A stretch of DNA of 43,960 nt from the NCBI GenBank assembly GCA_013213825.1, contig JABSQA010000011.1, positions 1 through 43,960 on the forward strand. Direction: 5' to 3'. Source of the DNA: Henriciella sp. (lineage in GTDB: Bacteria > Pseudomonadota > Alphaproteobacteria > Caulobacterales > Hyphomonadaceae). The notes under the pieces are model-generated. The model did not search any database. It worked only from the letters and a program-made list of their open reading frames with translations, and had not been told where the DNA came from. Shown piece by piece: positions 34,200 through 42,591 of this stretch. The position numbers were made by a program, and so were the translations under genes. Position 1 is the stretch's first letter. Every line of letters begins with the position of its first letter.

Positions 34200-35363
34200 A
34201 TGACTGACGTCGCCAAGCCGGACGTGCGCCCTGCATGCCCGCATTTTTCTTCCGGACCCACTGCAAAGCGTCCTGGATTCTCTCTCGAAAAACTCGAAAC
34301 AGCAGCGCTCGGTCGCTCTCATCGTTCTGCCACCGCGAAAGCAAAGCTGAAGCAAGCGATTGAGCGGACGAAAGATATTCTCGGTCTGCCTGATGATTAT
34401 CGCGTCGCGATCGTGCCAGCGTCGGACACTGGCGCGGTGGAAATGTGCATGTGGTCCATGCTGGGTCAGCGCGCTGTCGACGTGTTTGCGTGGGAAAGCT
34501 TTGGCAAAGACTGGGTCACGGACGCCGTCAACGAGCTCAAGCTTGATAATTGTAATATCCATGTCGGAGATTACGGTGTGCTGCCGCCTTTTGAGCAGGC
34601 GCGCGACGATGCGGATATCGTGTTCACCTGGAATGGTACGACCTCAGGCGTTCGTATTCTCAACGCCGACTGGATCAAGCCAAACCCAGACCGTGTCGTG
34701 ATTTGCGACGCAACTTCAGCGGTATTTGCCCAAGATATGGAGTGGGAAAAGCTCGATGTCGTGACCTATTCTTGGCAAAAGATGCTCGGCGGGGAAGCGG
34801 CCCATGGCATGCTCATTCTATCGCCGAACGCGGTTCGCCGTCTGGAGAGCTACAAGCCTGACCGCCCCCTTCCGAAACTGTTCCGGATGACCAAAGGCGG
34901 CAAGCTCAATGAAGCGCTATTTGAAGGCAATACGATCAATACGCCGTCAATGCTGTGCACCGAAGACTATCTCCAAGCGCTCGATTGGGCGGAGGAGTGC
35001 GGTGGTTATCAAGGTTTGAAGGCCAGGTCTGACCGGTCGTTGGCCATCCTCACCGACTGGGTTGAAAAGACCGATTGGGTAGAATTCCTGTGTGCTGATG
35101 AGGCTGTTCGCTCGAATTCTGGTGTCACCTTCTCTTTGGTTCACCCAACTTACGCGAAACTAGACGAAGCCGGTCAGCGCGCCTTCCTCAAACGAATGAT
35201 GAAGCGATTGGAAGACGAAGACGCTTGCTTCGATGCCAATGGCTATGCCAAAGCACCTCCCGGATTACGCATCTGGTGCGGGGCAACCGTAGAGCCGGAT
35301 GATGTCGCCAAACTCACGCCTTGGCTCGATTGGGCCTTCGCGGAAGAATTGGCAGCGCTTTAA
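34200..35363 (+). CDS. serC: Phosphoserine aminotransferase
   Basis: SerC makes phosphoserine from phosphohydroxypyruvate with glutamate, the second step of serine synthesis, and can act in pyridoxal phosphate synthesis. The 387-residue protein belongs to the alphaproteobacterial type. The PLP lysine is K194 in YSWQKMLGGEAAHG, and D170 in VVICDATSAVF contacts the cofactor. PACPHFSSGPTAKRPG is the typical N-terminus. GGAG lies 9 bases before the ATG, partly inside a hairpin. The gene is followed by a GNAT gene and serA in one apparent operon. Confidence 0.95.
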   Translation: MTDVAKPDVRPACPHFSSGPTAKRPGFSLEKLETAALGRSHRSATAKAKLKQAIERTKDILGLPDDYRVAIVPASDTGAVEMCMWSMLGQRAVDVFAWESFGKDWVTDAVNELKLDNCNIHVGDYGVLPPFEQARDDADIVFTWNGTTSGVRILNADWIKPNPDRVVICDATSAVFAQDMEWEKLDVVTYSWQKMLGGEAAHGMLILSPNAVRRLESYKPDRPLPKLFRMTKGGKLNEALFEGNTINTPSMLCTEDYLQALDWAEECGGYQGLKARSDRSLAILTDWVEKTDWVEFLCADEAVRSNSGVTFSLVHPTYAKLDEAGQRAFLKRMMKRLEDEDACFDANGYAKAPPGLRIWCGATVEPDDVAKLTPWLDWAFAEELAAL

Positions 35364-35381
35364 GCGACGCGGGCCAAGCCC

Positions 35382-35921
35382 ATGACAGTCCAGCTTCGAC
35401 CAGCCACGCCAGCAGACGTGCCTCATCTCGAAAGATGGGATCGCGAACCTCATGTCATCGCTGCGACCAGTGATGATCCGAATGCTGATGTGGCTTTCGA
35501 AGATGCCGAATGGCTCGAAGAGATTAGCAATGACGACCCGGCCAGCGCCTATTTCATCGCCGAACTCGACGGACGTCCATTTGGCGCCATGCAAATCATC
35601 GATCCAGCCCTGGAGCGTACGCATTATTGGGGCAAGGACTGCCCTCCTAATCTGCGCGCAATGGATATCTGGATTGGTGAGAAAGACTGTCTGAACAAAG
35701 GGCTTGGTACGCAGATGATGAAGATGGCGATTAACCAGGCTTTCGCCGACACCAACGTCGAAGCCATTATCATTGACCCTCTGACCTCAAATACGGATGC
35801 CCACCGCTTTTACCGGCGCTTGGGCTTTCGCCCACTCGAACGTCGTCTGTTTGAAGACGATGATTGCCTTGTTCACAGATTAGATCGCGCCGACTGGCGC
35901 TTTGGAGAAGCAGATGCCTAA
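35382..35921 (+). CDS. GNAT family acetyltransferase, AAC(6')-like
   Basis: A 179-residue N-acetyltransferase. The acetyl-CoA site is the segment LNKGLGTQMMKMAINQAF, corresponding to the Q/RxxGxG/A motif, and the C-terminal IIIDPLTSNTDAHRFYRRLGF is typical of the aminoglycoside 6'-acetyltransferase-like branch. Similarity to that branch does not prove drug acetylation. It sits between serC and serA, 18 bases after the former and overlapping the latter by 8 bases, so it is translated with serine synthesis enzymes. Whether it acetylates a serine-pathway metabolite or is a passenger is unknown. Confidence 0.85.
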   Translation: MTVQLRPATPADVPHLERWDREPHVIAATSDDPNADVAFEDAEWLEEISNDDPASAYFIAELDGRPFGAMQIIDPALERTHYWGKDCPPNLRAMDIWIGEKDCLNKGLGTQMMKMAINQAFADTNVEAIIIDPLTSNTDAHRFYRRLGFRPLERRLFEDDDCLVHRLDRADWRFGEADA

Positions 35922-37512
35922 AGTTCTGATAGCAGATAAACTTGCACCCGCGGCCGTGGAGATTTTTCACAATCGCGGCCTCGAAACCGAAACCGCCGTG
36001 GGGCTCAGTAAAGACGAGCTGATTGCTAAAATTCCTGAATTTGACGGCCTAGTTGTTCGTTCAGCCTGTAAGCCTGACGCGGATGTCATCGCTGCGGCAG
36101 ACAATCTGAAAGTGATTGGCCGTGCGGGGATTGGCGTCGACAATATCGACATTAAAGCCGCCACAGGCAAAGGCGTTGTGGTGATGAACACGCCGTTCGG
36201 AAATGCGGTCACGACGGCGGAGCATGCCATTGCCATGATGTTCGCGGCGGCCCGCCAGATCCCAGCTGCCAATGCAGGCACGCAGGCTGGCGAATGGCCA
36301 AAGAAAGCCTTTATGGGCACCGAGCTTTCCTACAAAACGCTCGGTTTGATCGGCTGCGGCAATATTGGTGCGCGCGTTGCTGAGCGCGCCAAGGGTCTGC
36401 AAATGAAAGTCCTCGCCTATGATCCCTTCTTAACCGAAGAGCGTGCCGTGGAACTTGGCGTTGAGAAAGCGGAGGATTTGGATGCGATGCTGGCACGCGC
36501 AGATGCGATCACTTTGCACACGCCACTAACGGATCAAACGCGCAATATTCTATCTGCCGAAGCCTTGGCGAAAACCAAAAAGGGCCTGATCCTCGTCAAC
36601 TGTGCGCGGGGCGGACTGGTTGACGAAGCGGCTGTTGCCGAAGGCTTAAAGTCTGGCCACATTGCTGCGGCGGCGTTCGATGTCTTTGCCGAAGAGCCAG
36701 CCAAGGAAAACGTTCTGTTCGGCGCTCCTAACTTCATTGCGACGCCGCATCTCGGCGCGGCGACGAGCGAAGCGCAAGAGAATGTTGCGCTGCAAGTGGC
36801 GGAACAAATGAGTGACTATTTGCTCTCCGGCGCCGTCACCAATGCGCTCAATATGCCATCGATCTCAGCGGATGAAGCCCCGCGGATCAAACCCTTCGCG
36901 AGCTTGGCCGAGAAGCTGGGCTTATTCGCCGGGCAGATCAGCGATTACGGCTTTGAAGAAGTCGTTATTGAGTATGAAGGTGAAGTGTCAGAGCTAAACC
37001 GCAAGCCGCTCACCGCGGCGGCTTTGGCGGGTTTGTTGCGCGCCTCGCGCGGCGATGTGAATATGGTTTCCGCACCGGCTATCCTAAATGAGAGCGGGGT
37101 CAAACTGTCTGAGACGAAGACGGATGACAGTCCGGTCTATGACAGCCTGATCCGGATCAAAGTTCTCACCAAACGAACTGAGAACGATCCAGAGCCAGGC
37201 TGGCGCTCGCTGGCCGGGACGCTGATTGCCGGTCAGCCCCGAATTGTTGAAGTTAAAGGCATGGCGCTGGAAGGCGATTTTTCTGAGACCGTGCTCTACG
37301 TCAACAATCTCGATAAGCCGGGTTTCATCGGGTCGCTCGGCGCTTTGCTCGGAAAGGAAGAGATCAATATCGCAACTTTCCATCTCGGACGTACAGATGC
37401 AGGCGGGGAAGCGATTGCATTAATCGGAATTGATAGCGAACCAACGACCGACTTGGTTAAACAGCTAAAATCGCTACCACATGTGCGGTACGCCAAGGTG
37501 CTCAGCTTCTAG
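35914..37512 (+). CDS. serA: D-3-phosphoglycerate dehydrogenase
   Basis: SerA oxidises 3-phosphoglycerate to phosphohydroxypyruvate, the first step of serine synthesis. The 532-residue protein is the long form with the intervening ASB domain (about 325-450) and a C-terminal ACT domain (about 455-530) that usually binds serine for feedback inhibition. The NAD motif is G147CGNIG152. Catalytic residues are R232 (NCARGG), E261 (FAEEP) and H279 (PHLGAAT). I use the ATG at 35914, where the family N-terminus aligns; a start at 35902 adds four residues. It overlaps the GNAT gene by 8 bases. Confidence 0.96.
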   Translation: MPKVLIADKLAPAAVEIFHNRGLETETAVGLSKDELIAKIPEFDGLVVRSACKPDADVIAAADNLKVIGRAGIGVDNIDIKAATGKGVVVMNTPFGNAVTTAEHAIAMMFAAARQIPAANAGTQAGEWPKKAFMGTELSYKTLGLIGCGNIGARVAERAKGLQMKVLAYDPFLTEERAVELGVEKAEDLDAMLARADAITLHTPLTDQTRNILSAEALAKTKKGLILVNCARGGLVDEAAVAEGLKSGHIAAAAFDVFAEEPAKENVLFGAPNFIATPHLGAATSEAQENVALQVAEQMSDYLLSGAVTNALNMPSISADEAPRIKPFASLAEKLGLFAGQISDYGFEEVVIEYEGEVSELNRKPLTAAALAGLLRASRGDVNMVSAPAILNESGVKLSETKTDDSPVYDSLIRIKVLTKRTENDPEPGWRSLAGTLIAGQPRIVEVKGMALEGDFSETVLYVNNLDKPGFIGSLGALLGKEEINIATFHLGRTDAGGEAIALIGIDSEPTTDLVKQLKSLPHVRYAKVLSF

Positions 37513-37521
37513 AATCTAGCG

Positions 37522-37552
37522 CGCCGGACTGATCCACAAGATCGGTCCGGCG
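37522..37552. terminator. Strong stem-loop after serA
   Basis: A 13-bp stem with one G-T pair (37522-37534 with 37540-37552) closes a 5-base loop. It lies just after the serA stop. On the plus strand no T-run follows; the nearby AAAAAAA run would be a T-run only on the minus strand. It may protect the mRNA end or be rho-assisted. Confidence 0.5.
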
Positions 37553-37573
37553 GGTGAGTAAAAAAATTCACTG

Positions 37574-37609
37574 GACTCTTTACGCGAGTCGCAAATCGGA
37601 TTCTGATTC
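37574..37609. promoter_or_regulatory. Cluster of four GANTC (CcrM-type) methylation sites
   Basis: GACTC (37574), GAGTC (37586), GATTC (37599) and GATTC (37605) fall within 36 bases, just upstream of the MarR-like gene. The first two form an inverted repeat with spacer TTTACGC. In Caulobacter and relatives GANTC methylation controls promoters through GcrA. Confidence 0.6.
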
Positions 37610-37639
37610 GCTTATCAAACGAATTTCGGGGTGAGCGAT

Positions 37640-38020
37640 ATGGCGATGACACAAAGACAGGCACTGGACCTCTGGCGCTGTGCTCTAACGGCCTATGTCC
37701 GGTCTGATGAGTCTGACATGACCGCGCGCCAACAAGCGGTTTTGATGACCGTCGCGCTGACACCTGGCCCGCACACCGTTCGTGGTTTGTCGAACCATTT
37801 GAACATCGCCAAGCCCGCTGTGACCCGTGCATTGGATGTGCTTGAACGCAATCTACTAATCAAACGCATCCCGGACGAAAACGACTTGCGCAGCGTCCAT
37901 ATTGAACGCACGACGCAAGGGATGGATTGGTTACGCGCTTTTGGCGGGCGGATCCAAGCGGCGGAAGCGGGCGAAATTGACGGTGACATCGGATCATCAG
38001 GTAGCCGTGCCGTCGCCTAA
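37640..38020 (+). CDS. MarR-like winged-helix transcriptional regulator
   Basis: A 126-residue winged-helix DNA-binding protein. The recognition region is HTVRGLSNHLNIAKPAVTRALDVLERNLLIKRIPDENDLRS (about residues 45-90), which is MarR-like, with the wing at ENDLRSVHIERTTQG. It is shorter than typical MarR (140-150), lacking much of the C-terminal dimerisation helix. I use the ATG at 37640 with GGGGTG upstream; a GTG at 37631 is possible. The NlpC/P60 gene follows after 55 bases. A GANTC cluster lies in its promoter, so it may be cell-cycle regulated. Confidence 0.82.
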   Translation: MAMTQRQALDLWRCALTAYVRSDESDMTARQQAVLMTVALTPGPHTVRGLSNHLNIAKPAVTRALDVLERNLLIKRIPDENDLRSVHIERTTQGMDWLRAFGGRIQAAEAGEIDGDIGSSGSRAVA

Positions 38021-38075
38021 ACTTTTCCTTGTTTTTCCGTCTATATCTGTGACCTGATTCACGTGAGGGTGACTG

Positions 38076-38933
38076 ATGCTGACTTATCAAGACGACCGTC
38101 TAACGCTCCCCGAAGGGGGCGATCGTGCGTTGATGCAAGTCACTGCAGGGGTCGTGGCTCTCCGCAAAACACCCGCACCAGATGCAACGCAGATAAGCCA
38201 GATCCTATTCGGCGAGACCGTCATTCTCCACCATGAGGAAGGGGAGTTCGGTCTCGTTCAAGGCTTGCAAGATGGCTATGTCGGCTGGGCATTGATGGAT
38301 GCTTTGTCGGCGCCGGTTTTGAAGGCGACGCACCGAGTAACAGTTCCACGTCTGCACACATATGCCGAGCCGAGCATCACCGCGGCCGCAAACTTCGTGA
38401 TCGGGATTGGCGCTCAATTGACCGCGACTGGCGAACGCGAGGGGCGCTATTTAAGGTTTGAGCGCGCGGGATGGATTGTCGATCATCTGGTCGCGCCAGC
38501 AAATGAGTTTGAGACGGATCCAGCGGCAGTTGCCGAGCGCTATCTAACAACCCCATACCTTTGGGGTGGCCGCGATTGTCTGGGACTAGATTGCTCAGGC
38601 TTGGTCCAGATCGCCTTTGGCGCTTGCGGGATTGCCGCGCCGCGCGATAGCGACATGCAGCGTGAATGGTTCGGAACCCCGATTGAAGACTGGCGCGCGC
38701 CAGGAGTGCTGCAACGCAATGACCTGATCTGCTGGAAGGGTCATATCGGTATTATGCTCGATGCCCAGACGCTCTTGCATGCCAATGGGACTTTCATGAC
38801 CACGCTGAAAGAACCGCTCTGGCCAGCGATTGAGCGGATCGCAACGGAATACGGCGAGCCTTTAGGGGCTCGCCGTATTGTTGTGTCTAAATTGCAGGGT
38901 GTGCAACCACCCTGGCTTACTCTTCAGGTGTAG
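38076..38933 (+). CDS. NlpC/P60 family cysteine peptidase (C40) with SH3-like domains
   Basis: A 285-residue cell-wall hydrolase of the C40 family, which usually cuts the peptide stems of peptidoglycan between D-glutamate and diaminopimelate. Two SH3b-like repeats occupy about residues 15-75 and 85-140. The catalytic domain has C173 in GLDCSGLVQ, H223 in KGHIGIM and H235 in LHANG. No signal peptide is visible, which is usual for recycling enzymes of this group in alphaproteobacteria. A 13-bp hairpin lies inside its last 90 bases, and the end overlaps the convergent cytochrome gene by 17 bases. Confidence 0.9.
   Translation: MLTYQDDRLTLPEGGDRALMQVTAGVVALRKTPAPDATQISQILFGETVILHHEEGEFGLVQGLQDGYVGWALMDALSAPVLKATHRVTVPRLHTYAEPSITAAANFVIGIGAQLTATGEREGRYLRFERAGWIVDHLVAPANEFETDPAAVAERYLTTPYLWGGRDCLGLDCSGLVQIAFGACGIAAPRDSDMQREWFGTPIEDWRAPGVLQRNDLICWKGHIGIMLDAQTLLHANGTFMTTLKEPLWPAIERIATEYGEPLGARRIVVSKLQGVQPPWLTLQV
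38848..38879. repeat. 13-bp perfect stem-loop within the 3' end of the NlpC/P60 gene
   Basis: AATACGGCGAGCC (38848-38860) pairs with GGCTCGCCGTATT (38867-38879) around TTTAGG. It lies before the stop codon and before the end of the convergent cytochrome gene. It resembles a terminator, but the following ATTGTTGTGT... tail is weak on the plus strand. Confidence 0.5.
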
Positions 38934-39804
38934 TTTCTTCTTCGACGATATCGGTCACTGTTTCGACAGCTTCCGTGACTTCATCAGCGGCTTCGTCTGT
39001 TGCGTCCGTGACAGTCTCTACGACAGAGACAGCGGCTTCCGTGGCCTCAGCAATCGCGCCAGCACCCGCATCGGCTGCCTCTTCAATCGCCTGGTCTGCG
39101 GCAGCTTCAGCTTCAATAGCAGCGTCTTCGGCAGCACTTGCTTCACCACCATCGATGACCGTTTCGTCGGTTTCAGAAAGATCGCCAGCGGCTTCTTCTG
39201 CGTCACCCTCTTCGGTCACTTCTGGAAGGGGCTCTGGTTGAGCCGGTGCGTCTGGGCTGTAAGAGGCCAAGTAGGCCAGAACGCTGGCACGCTCATCATC
39301 CCGCTTCAAGCCGGCAAATGCCATGCTGGTGCCACGGGCATAGCTGCCCGGGTTTTCCAGCCATGCGTCCATATTCTCCCAGCTCCAGTCGCCATCTGTA
39401 TTGTTGAGGGCGCCGGAATAGCTGAAGCTCGAATGGCTTTGTTTTGCAGCACCCATGGTCGCATAGAGATTTGGGCCTGTGCCGTTAGAGCCGCCTTGCT
39501 CAATTGTGTGGCAAGAGGCGCATTTGGCCTTAAAGCTGCGCTCACCGCGGGCTAGATCCGCACCGAGCAACAAAGCACCAAGGTCATAAATTTCTTCGAT
39601 CACTTCGCCAGCGCCGCCAACTTCAGCAATGTTGACGCGATAACCTTTGAAGTTCGATTCCGCCCAAGCGTTGAGTGATTCGTATTCTTTATGGTGGTGG
39701 TGCCCACCGCCAAACACGATCATTGAAACTTCCCGAAGCCCCATAACAACCAGCGCTAACGCTAGAAGGGCGCCAAAAATCTTGTTCAGTCCGAGTTCGC
39801 CCAT
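38917..39804 (-). CDS. Membrane-anchored cytochrome c with acidic Ala/Glu-rich tail
   Basis: A 295-residue class I cytochrome c tethered by an uncleaved N-terminal helix (about residues 8-31), like the CycM/c552 electron carriers between the bc1 complex and oxidases. After the helix come four histidines (35-38). The heme site is C95-x2-C98-H99 (CASCHT) with axial M161 in GTSMAFAG. Residues about 186-295 are a low-complexity tail rich in Ala, Glu, Asp, Thr and Val. I use the ATG at 39804, with GAGGG upstream, where MGELGLNKIFGALLALALV begins; the frame is open 19 codons earlier. Confidence 0.92.
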   Translation of the reverse strand: MGELGLNKIFGALLALALVVMGLREVSMIVFGGGHHHHKEYESLNAWAESNFKGYRVNIAEVGGAGEVIEEIYDLGALLLGADLARGERSFKAKCASCHTIEQGGSNGTGPNLYATMGAAKQSHSSFSYSGALNNTDGDWSWENMDAWLENPGSYARGTSMAFAGLKRDDERASVLAYLASYSPDAPAQPEPLPEVTEEGDAEEAAGDLSETDETVIDGGEASAAEDAAIEAEAAADQAIEEAADAGAGAIAEATEAAVSVVETVTDATDEAADEVTEAVETVTDIVEEETTPEE

Positions 39805-39989
39805 AGGTGATCCCTCAATTTCCAATCTTGCCGCGCCTTCTGGCACGCTATGCATTAGCAATCAATATACATAGATGTGGCAGATCGCGCGTTAAGCTTT
39901 TCAGCGGCGAAAGCGCGCAGGTGGCAAGTGATTCTTCAAGTTCTGCCCCGGGCTTTGTAAGAGATCGGTTAAATTGGGAGGCCGCAGAC

Positions 39990-40841
39990 ATGGCTCAGGC
40001 AAAAATCGCTTATCAAGGAGAGCGCGGCGCGAATTCGCACATCGCCTGCAAAGACGTCTATCCGGACTATGAACCCATTGCCTGCCGGACCTTTGAGGAC
40101 GTGATTTCCTCCGTCGAAAGCGGTGAAGCCCAACTCGCCATGATTCCGGTCGAGAACACGATTGCCGGCCGCGTCGGTGACATTCACCATCTCTTACCCG
40201 CGACCAGTCTGCACATGATTGGCGAGCACTTAATGCGCATTCGCTTTCAATTGATGGCGCTCCCGGGCGTCCCTTTGGCAGATATTGAACGTGCGTATAG
40301 CCATGTCATGGCGCTTGGGCAGTGTCGAAACTTCCTGCGCGAGCATGGCATTCAGGCCCGTACAGCGGCAGATACAGCGGGTGCGGCGCGACAAGTGGCG
40401 GAGCGCGCCGATAAGAGCGCGGCGGCCATCGCACCTGGATTGGCTGCGGAAGAATACGGCTTGGAAATTCTGGCGCGCGATATTGAAGACGCGGCGCATA
40501 ACACAACCCGCTTTGTGATTATGGCGCCTGAGCCACTCGACCTCTCGCCAGAAGACGGGCCGAGCATGACGGCGTTTCTGTTCCAAGTGCGCAACATTCC
40601 CTCCTCGCTCTATAAAGCACTGGGCGGGTTTGCCACTAATGGCGTCAACATGACCAAGCTGGAGAGCTATCAAATCGAGGGCTCGTTCAGCGCCTCGCAA
40701 TTCTATGCTGAAATTGAAGGCCATCCAGACGAACGTCCTGTTCAGTTGGCTTTGGAAGAACTTGGTTTCTTTTCGAATTCGCTCAAAATCCTGGGTGTCT
40801 ACCCACGGCATCCCGCGAGAGAGGCAACGAAAGGCGTCTAA
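39990..40841 (+). CDS. pheA: Prephenate dehydratase
   Basis: PheA converts prephenate to phenylpyruvate in phenylalanine synthesis. It is a 283-residue monofunctional enzyme without a chorismate mutase domain. The dehydratase domain (about 1-180) contains the catalytic N171-T-T173-R-F175 motif, and the C-terminal ACT domain (about 192-275) has the ESRP-like motif as L224-E-S-Y-Q, where phenylalanine usually binds for feedback. GGGAGG at 39975-39980 fixes the start at 39990; the open frame extends to 39807 but overlaps the cytochrome promoter region. Confidence 0.95.
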   Translation: MAQAKIAYQGERGANSHIACKDVYPDYEPIACRTFEDVISSVESGEAQLAMIPVENTIAGRVGDIHHLLPATSLHMIGEHLMRIRFQLMALPGVPLADIERAYSHVMALGQCRNFLREHGIQARTAADTAGAARQVAERADKSAAAIAPGLAAEEYGLEILARDIEDAAHNTTRFVIMAPEPLDLSPEDGPSMTAFLFQVRNIPSSLYKALGGFATNGVNMTKLESYQIEGSFSASQFYAEIEGHPDERPVQLALEELGFFSNSLKILGVYPRHPAREATKGV

Positions 40842-40934
40842 CGCACGCGCCGTTCTCCCCGCGTGACCCTTGCTTTGCACGCCTGATACGCCATCCTGTT
40901 GTCAAAATAATAAGACGACGGAGGAGTACGAGCC

Positions 40935-42401
40935 ATGGCGGGAAAACACGTCATCATCATTGGGGCGGGCCTCGGCGGCCTGTGCGCAGCGATCAAACTT
41001 CAAGAAGCTGGGCACACATACTCAATTGTTGAGAAAATGGACCGGGTTGGCGGCACATGGGCGCAGAACACGTATCCTGGTGTGGCCTGTGACGTGCCCG
41101 TTGCGCTTTACCAGTTCAGCTTTGCGCAAAGCGTAAATTGGAGCCGCGCCTATCCGCAAGGCGGAGAGATCCAAGCCTATGCCGAAGAGATTACCGATCG
41201 TTACCAACTCCGCCCTAATGTTCATCTTGGCGATGAAGCGACCGAAGCGGTTTGGGATGAGGCGTCGAAAACATGGACCGTCACCACGGTAAGTGGCGCC
41301 ACCTATACAGGCGATGCGGTGATCGGGGCATTGGGCCAGCTGAACCGCCCAAATTGGCCAGCGATTCCGGGCAAAGATGACTTTCAAGGGGCGATCACGC
41401 ACTCCGCAGGTTGGGATCATTCAATTGAGACCAAAGGCAAACGTGTCGGAATCATTGGCAGCGCCGCGAGTGCGGTGCAGATCATTCCTGAAATCGCCAA
41501 GGAGGCTTCAGAACTGGTCGTCTTCCAGCGTAGCCCAAACTGGGTCATTCCGCGCCGCGATGTTCAATTGAGTATGGAAGAGGGTGCGCTGCTCGGAACG
41601 GATCCTGAGTCGGCCATGAAGCTTGGCGCGATGAACCGCGAAATCATCTATCAGAATGCCGACACGTATTTCTGGCAGGCCTTTAAGTGGACGCCAGAAG
41701 GCCGCGCCGCATATCACACGATCGCGATCAATCATATGAACAAGCAAGTGGCGGATCCGGACCTGCGGGCCAAGCTGACCCCAGATTATCCGGTGGGTTG
41801 TCGCCGGATCCTGATTTCGGACGACTACTTCCCGGCTTTGACCCAGGAGAATGTGACGCTGGAGACGGATGGGATTGAGACGATCGATGCCACAGGTGTC
41901 CAAACCGCATCCGGCACGCATCACGATCTGGACGTGATCGCCTTTGCAACCGGGTTTGAGACCACGGGTTGGCGCTGGTCGGTCGATGTTCAGGGCCGGG
42001 GTGGGGCGCACCTCAATGATGTTTGGAAAGACTATCCTGAAGCCTATCTCGGGATCACCGTCGCAGATTTCCCGAACCTGTTCGTACTCTACGGCCCGAA
42101 CACCAATCTGGGGCACAACTCGATCACGTTCATGCTTGAGCGACAGGTTGAGTATGCTGTGAAAGCGCTCGATGGTCTGACGGAGAGCGGCAATGCCGCC
42201 ATGGTCCCGACCAAAGCCGCGCAAGACCGTTTCAACGCGCAAGTCCAAGCCGATTTAGACAAGACCGTCTGGGCCGATCCTGCCTGCAATAGCTGGTACA
42301 AGAATGAGCATGGCAAGATCACGCAAAACTGGTCTTCCCACACGCGCGACTATGCGGCTGCGGTCGCAGAAGTGAAACTGGAAGACTATGAGCTGATTTA
42401 G
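40935..42401 (+). CDS. Flavin-containing monooxygenase, Baeyer-Villiger type
   Basis: A 488-residue FAD/NADPH monooxygenase of the class B group. The FAD site is G10AGLGG15. The Baeyer-Villiger fingerprint FxGxxxHxxxW[P/D] is intact as F150-Q-G-A-I-T-H156-S-A-G-W160-D161, and a second Rossmann motif for NADPH is GIIGSAASAVQ (172-182). Such enzymes insert oxygen next to ketones or oxidise N or S atoms. No adjacent alcohol dehydrogenase or esterase hints at the substrate. GGAGGAG precedes the ATG. The gene appears transcribed alone. Confidence 0.92.
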   Translation: MAGKHVIIIGAGLGGLCAAIKLQEAGHTYSIVEKMDRVGGTWAQNTYPGVACDVPVALYQFSFAQSVNWSRAYPQGGEIQAYAEEITDRYQLRPNVHLGDEATEAVWDEASKTWTVTTVSGATYTGDAVIGALGQLNRPNWPAIPGKDDFQGAITHSAGWDHSIETKGKRVGIIGSAASAVQIIPEIAKEASELVVFQRSPNWVIPRRDVQLSMEEGALLGTDPESAMKLGAMNREIIYQNADTYFWQAFKWTPEGRAAYHTIAINHMNKQVADPDLRAKLTPDYPVGCRRILISDDYFPALTQENVTLETDGIETIDATGVQTASGTHHDLDVIAFATGFETTGWRWSVDVQGRGGAHLNDVWKDYPEAYLGITVADFPNLFVLYGPNTNLGHNSITFMLERQVEYAVKALDGLTESGNAAMVPTKAAQDRFNAQVQADLDKTVWADPACNSWYKNEHGKITQNWSSHTRDYAAAVAEVKLEDYELI

Positions 42402-42466
42402 ACATCGCTCATCCGTCCGGGGCACGGCCTTGGACGTTTGAGGCCGCGGGTACACGCTCCTCCGGC

Positions 42467-42488
42467 GATCCCTGTGCATACAGGGATC
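42467..42488. repeat. REP-like palindrome 1
   Basis: GATCCCTGT and ACAGGGATC flank GCAT; the arms are perfect over 9 bp. It is followed by CATGGACG, resembling the surroundings of the other copies. Related elements are at 42534, 43419 and 43487. Confidence 0.6.
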
Positions 42489-42533
42489 CATGGACGATAA
42501 GAACCTCATGACCAGGTGGAGATTATCGCCCTT

Positions 42534-42557
42534 GGATACCCACCTGCGCGGGTATCC
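42534..42557. repeat. REP-like palindrome 2
   Basis: GGATACCC (42534-42541) and GGGTATCC (42550-42557) flank ACCTGCGC. The downstream GGGGAGGGAATGACAGG resembles flanks of widespread intergenic palindromic repeats in proteobacteria. Confidence 0.6.
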
Positions 42558-42591
42558 ACGGGGAGGGAATGACAGGCATTCAAAGCATTGC

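Noticed and set aside
39807-39989. N-terminal extension of PheA by 61 codons
   Set aside because: The ATG at 39990 has GGGAGG at the right distance and matches the family start; the extension crosses the divergent promoter region.
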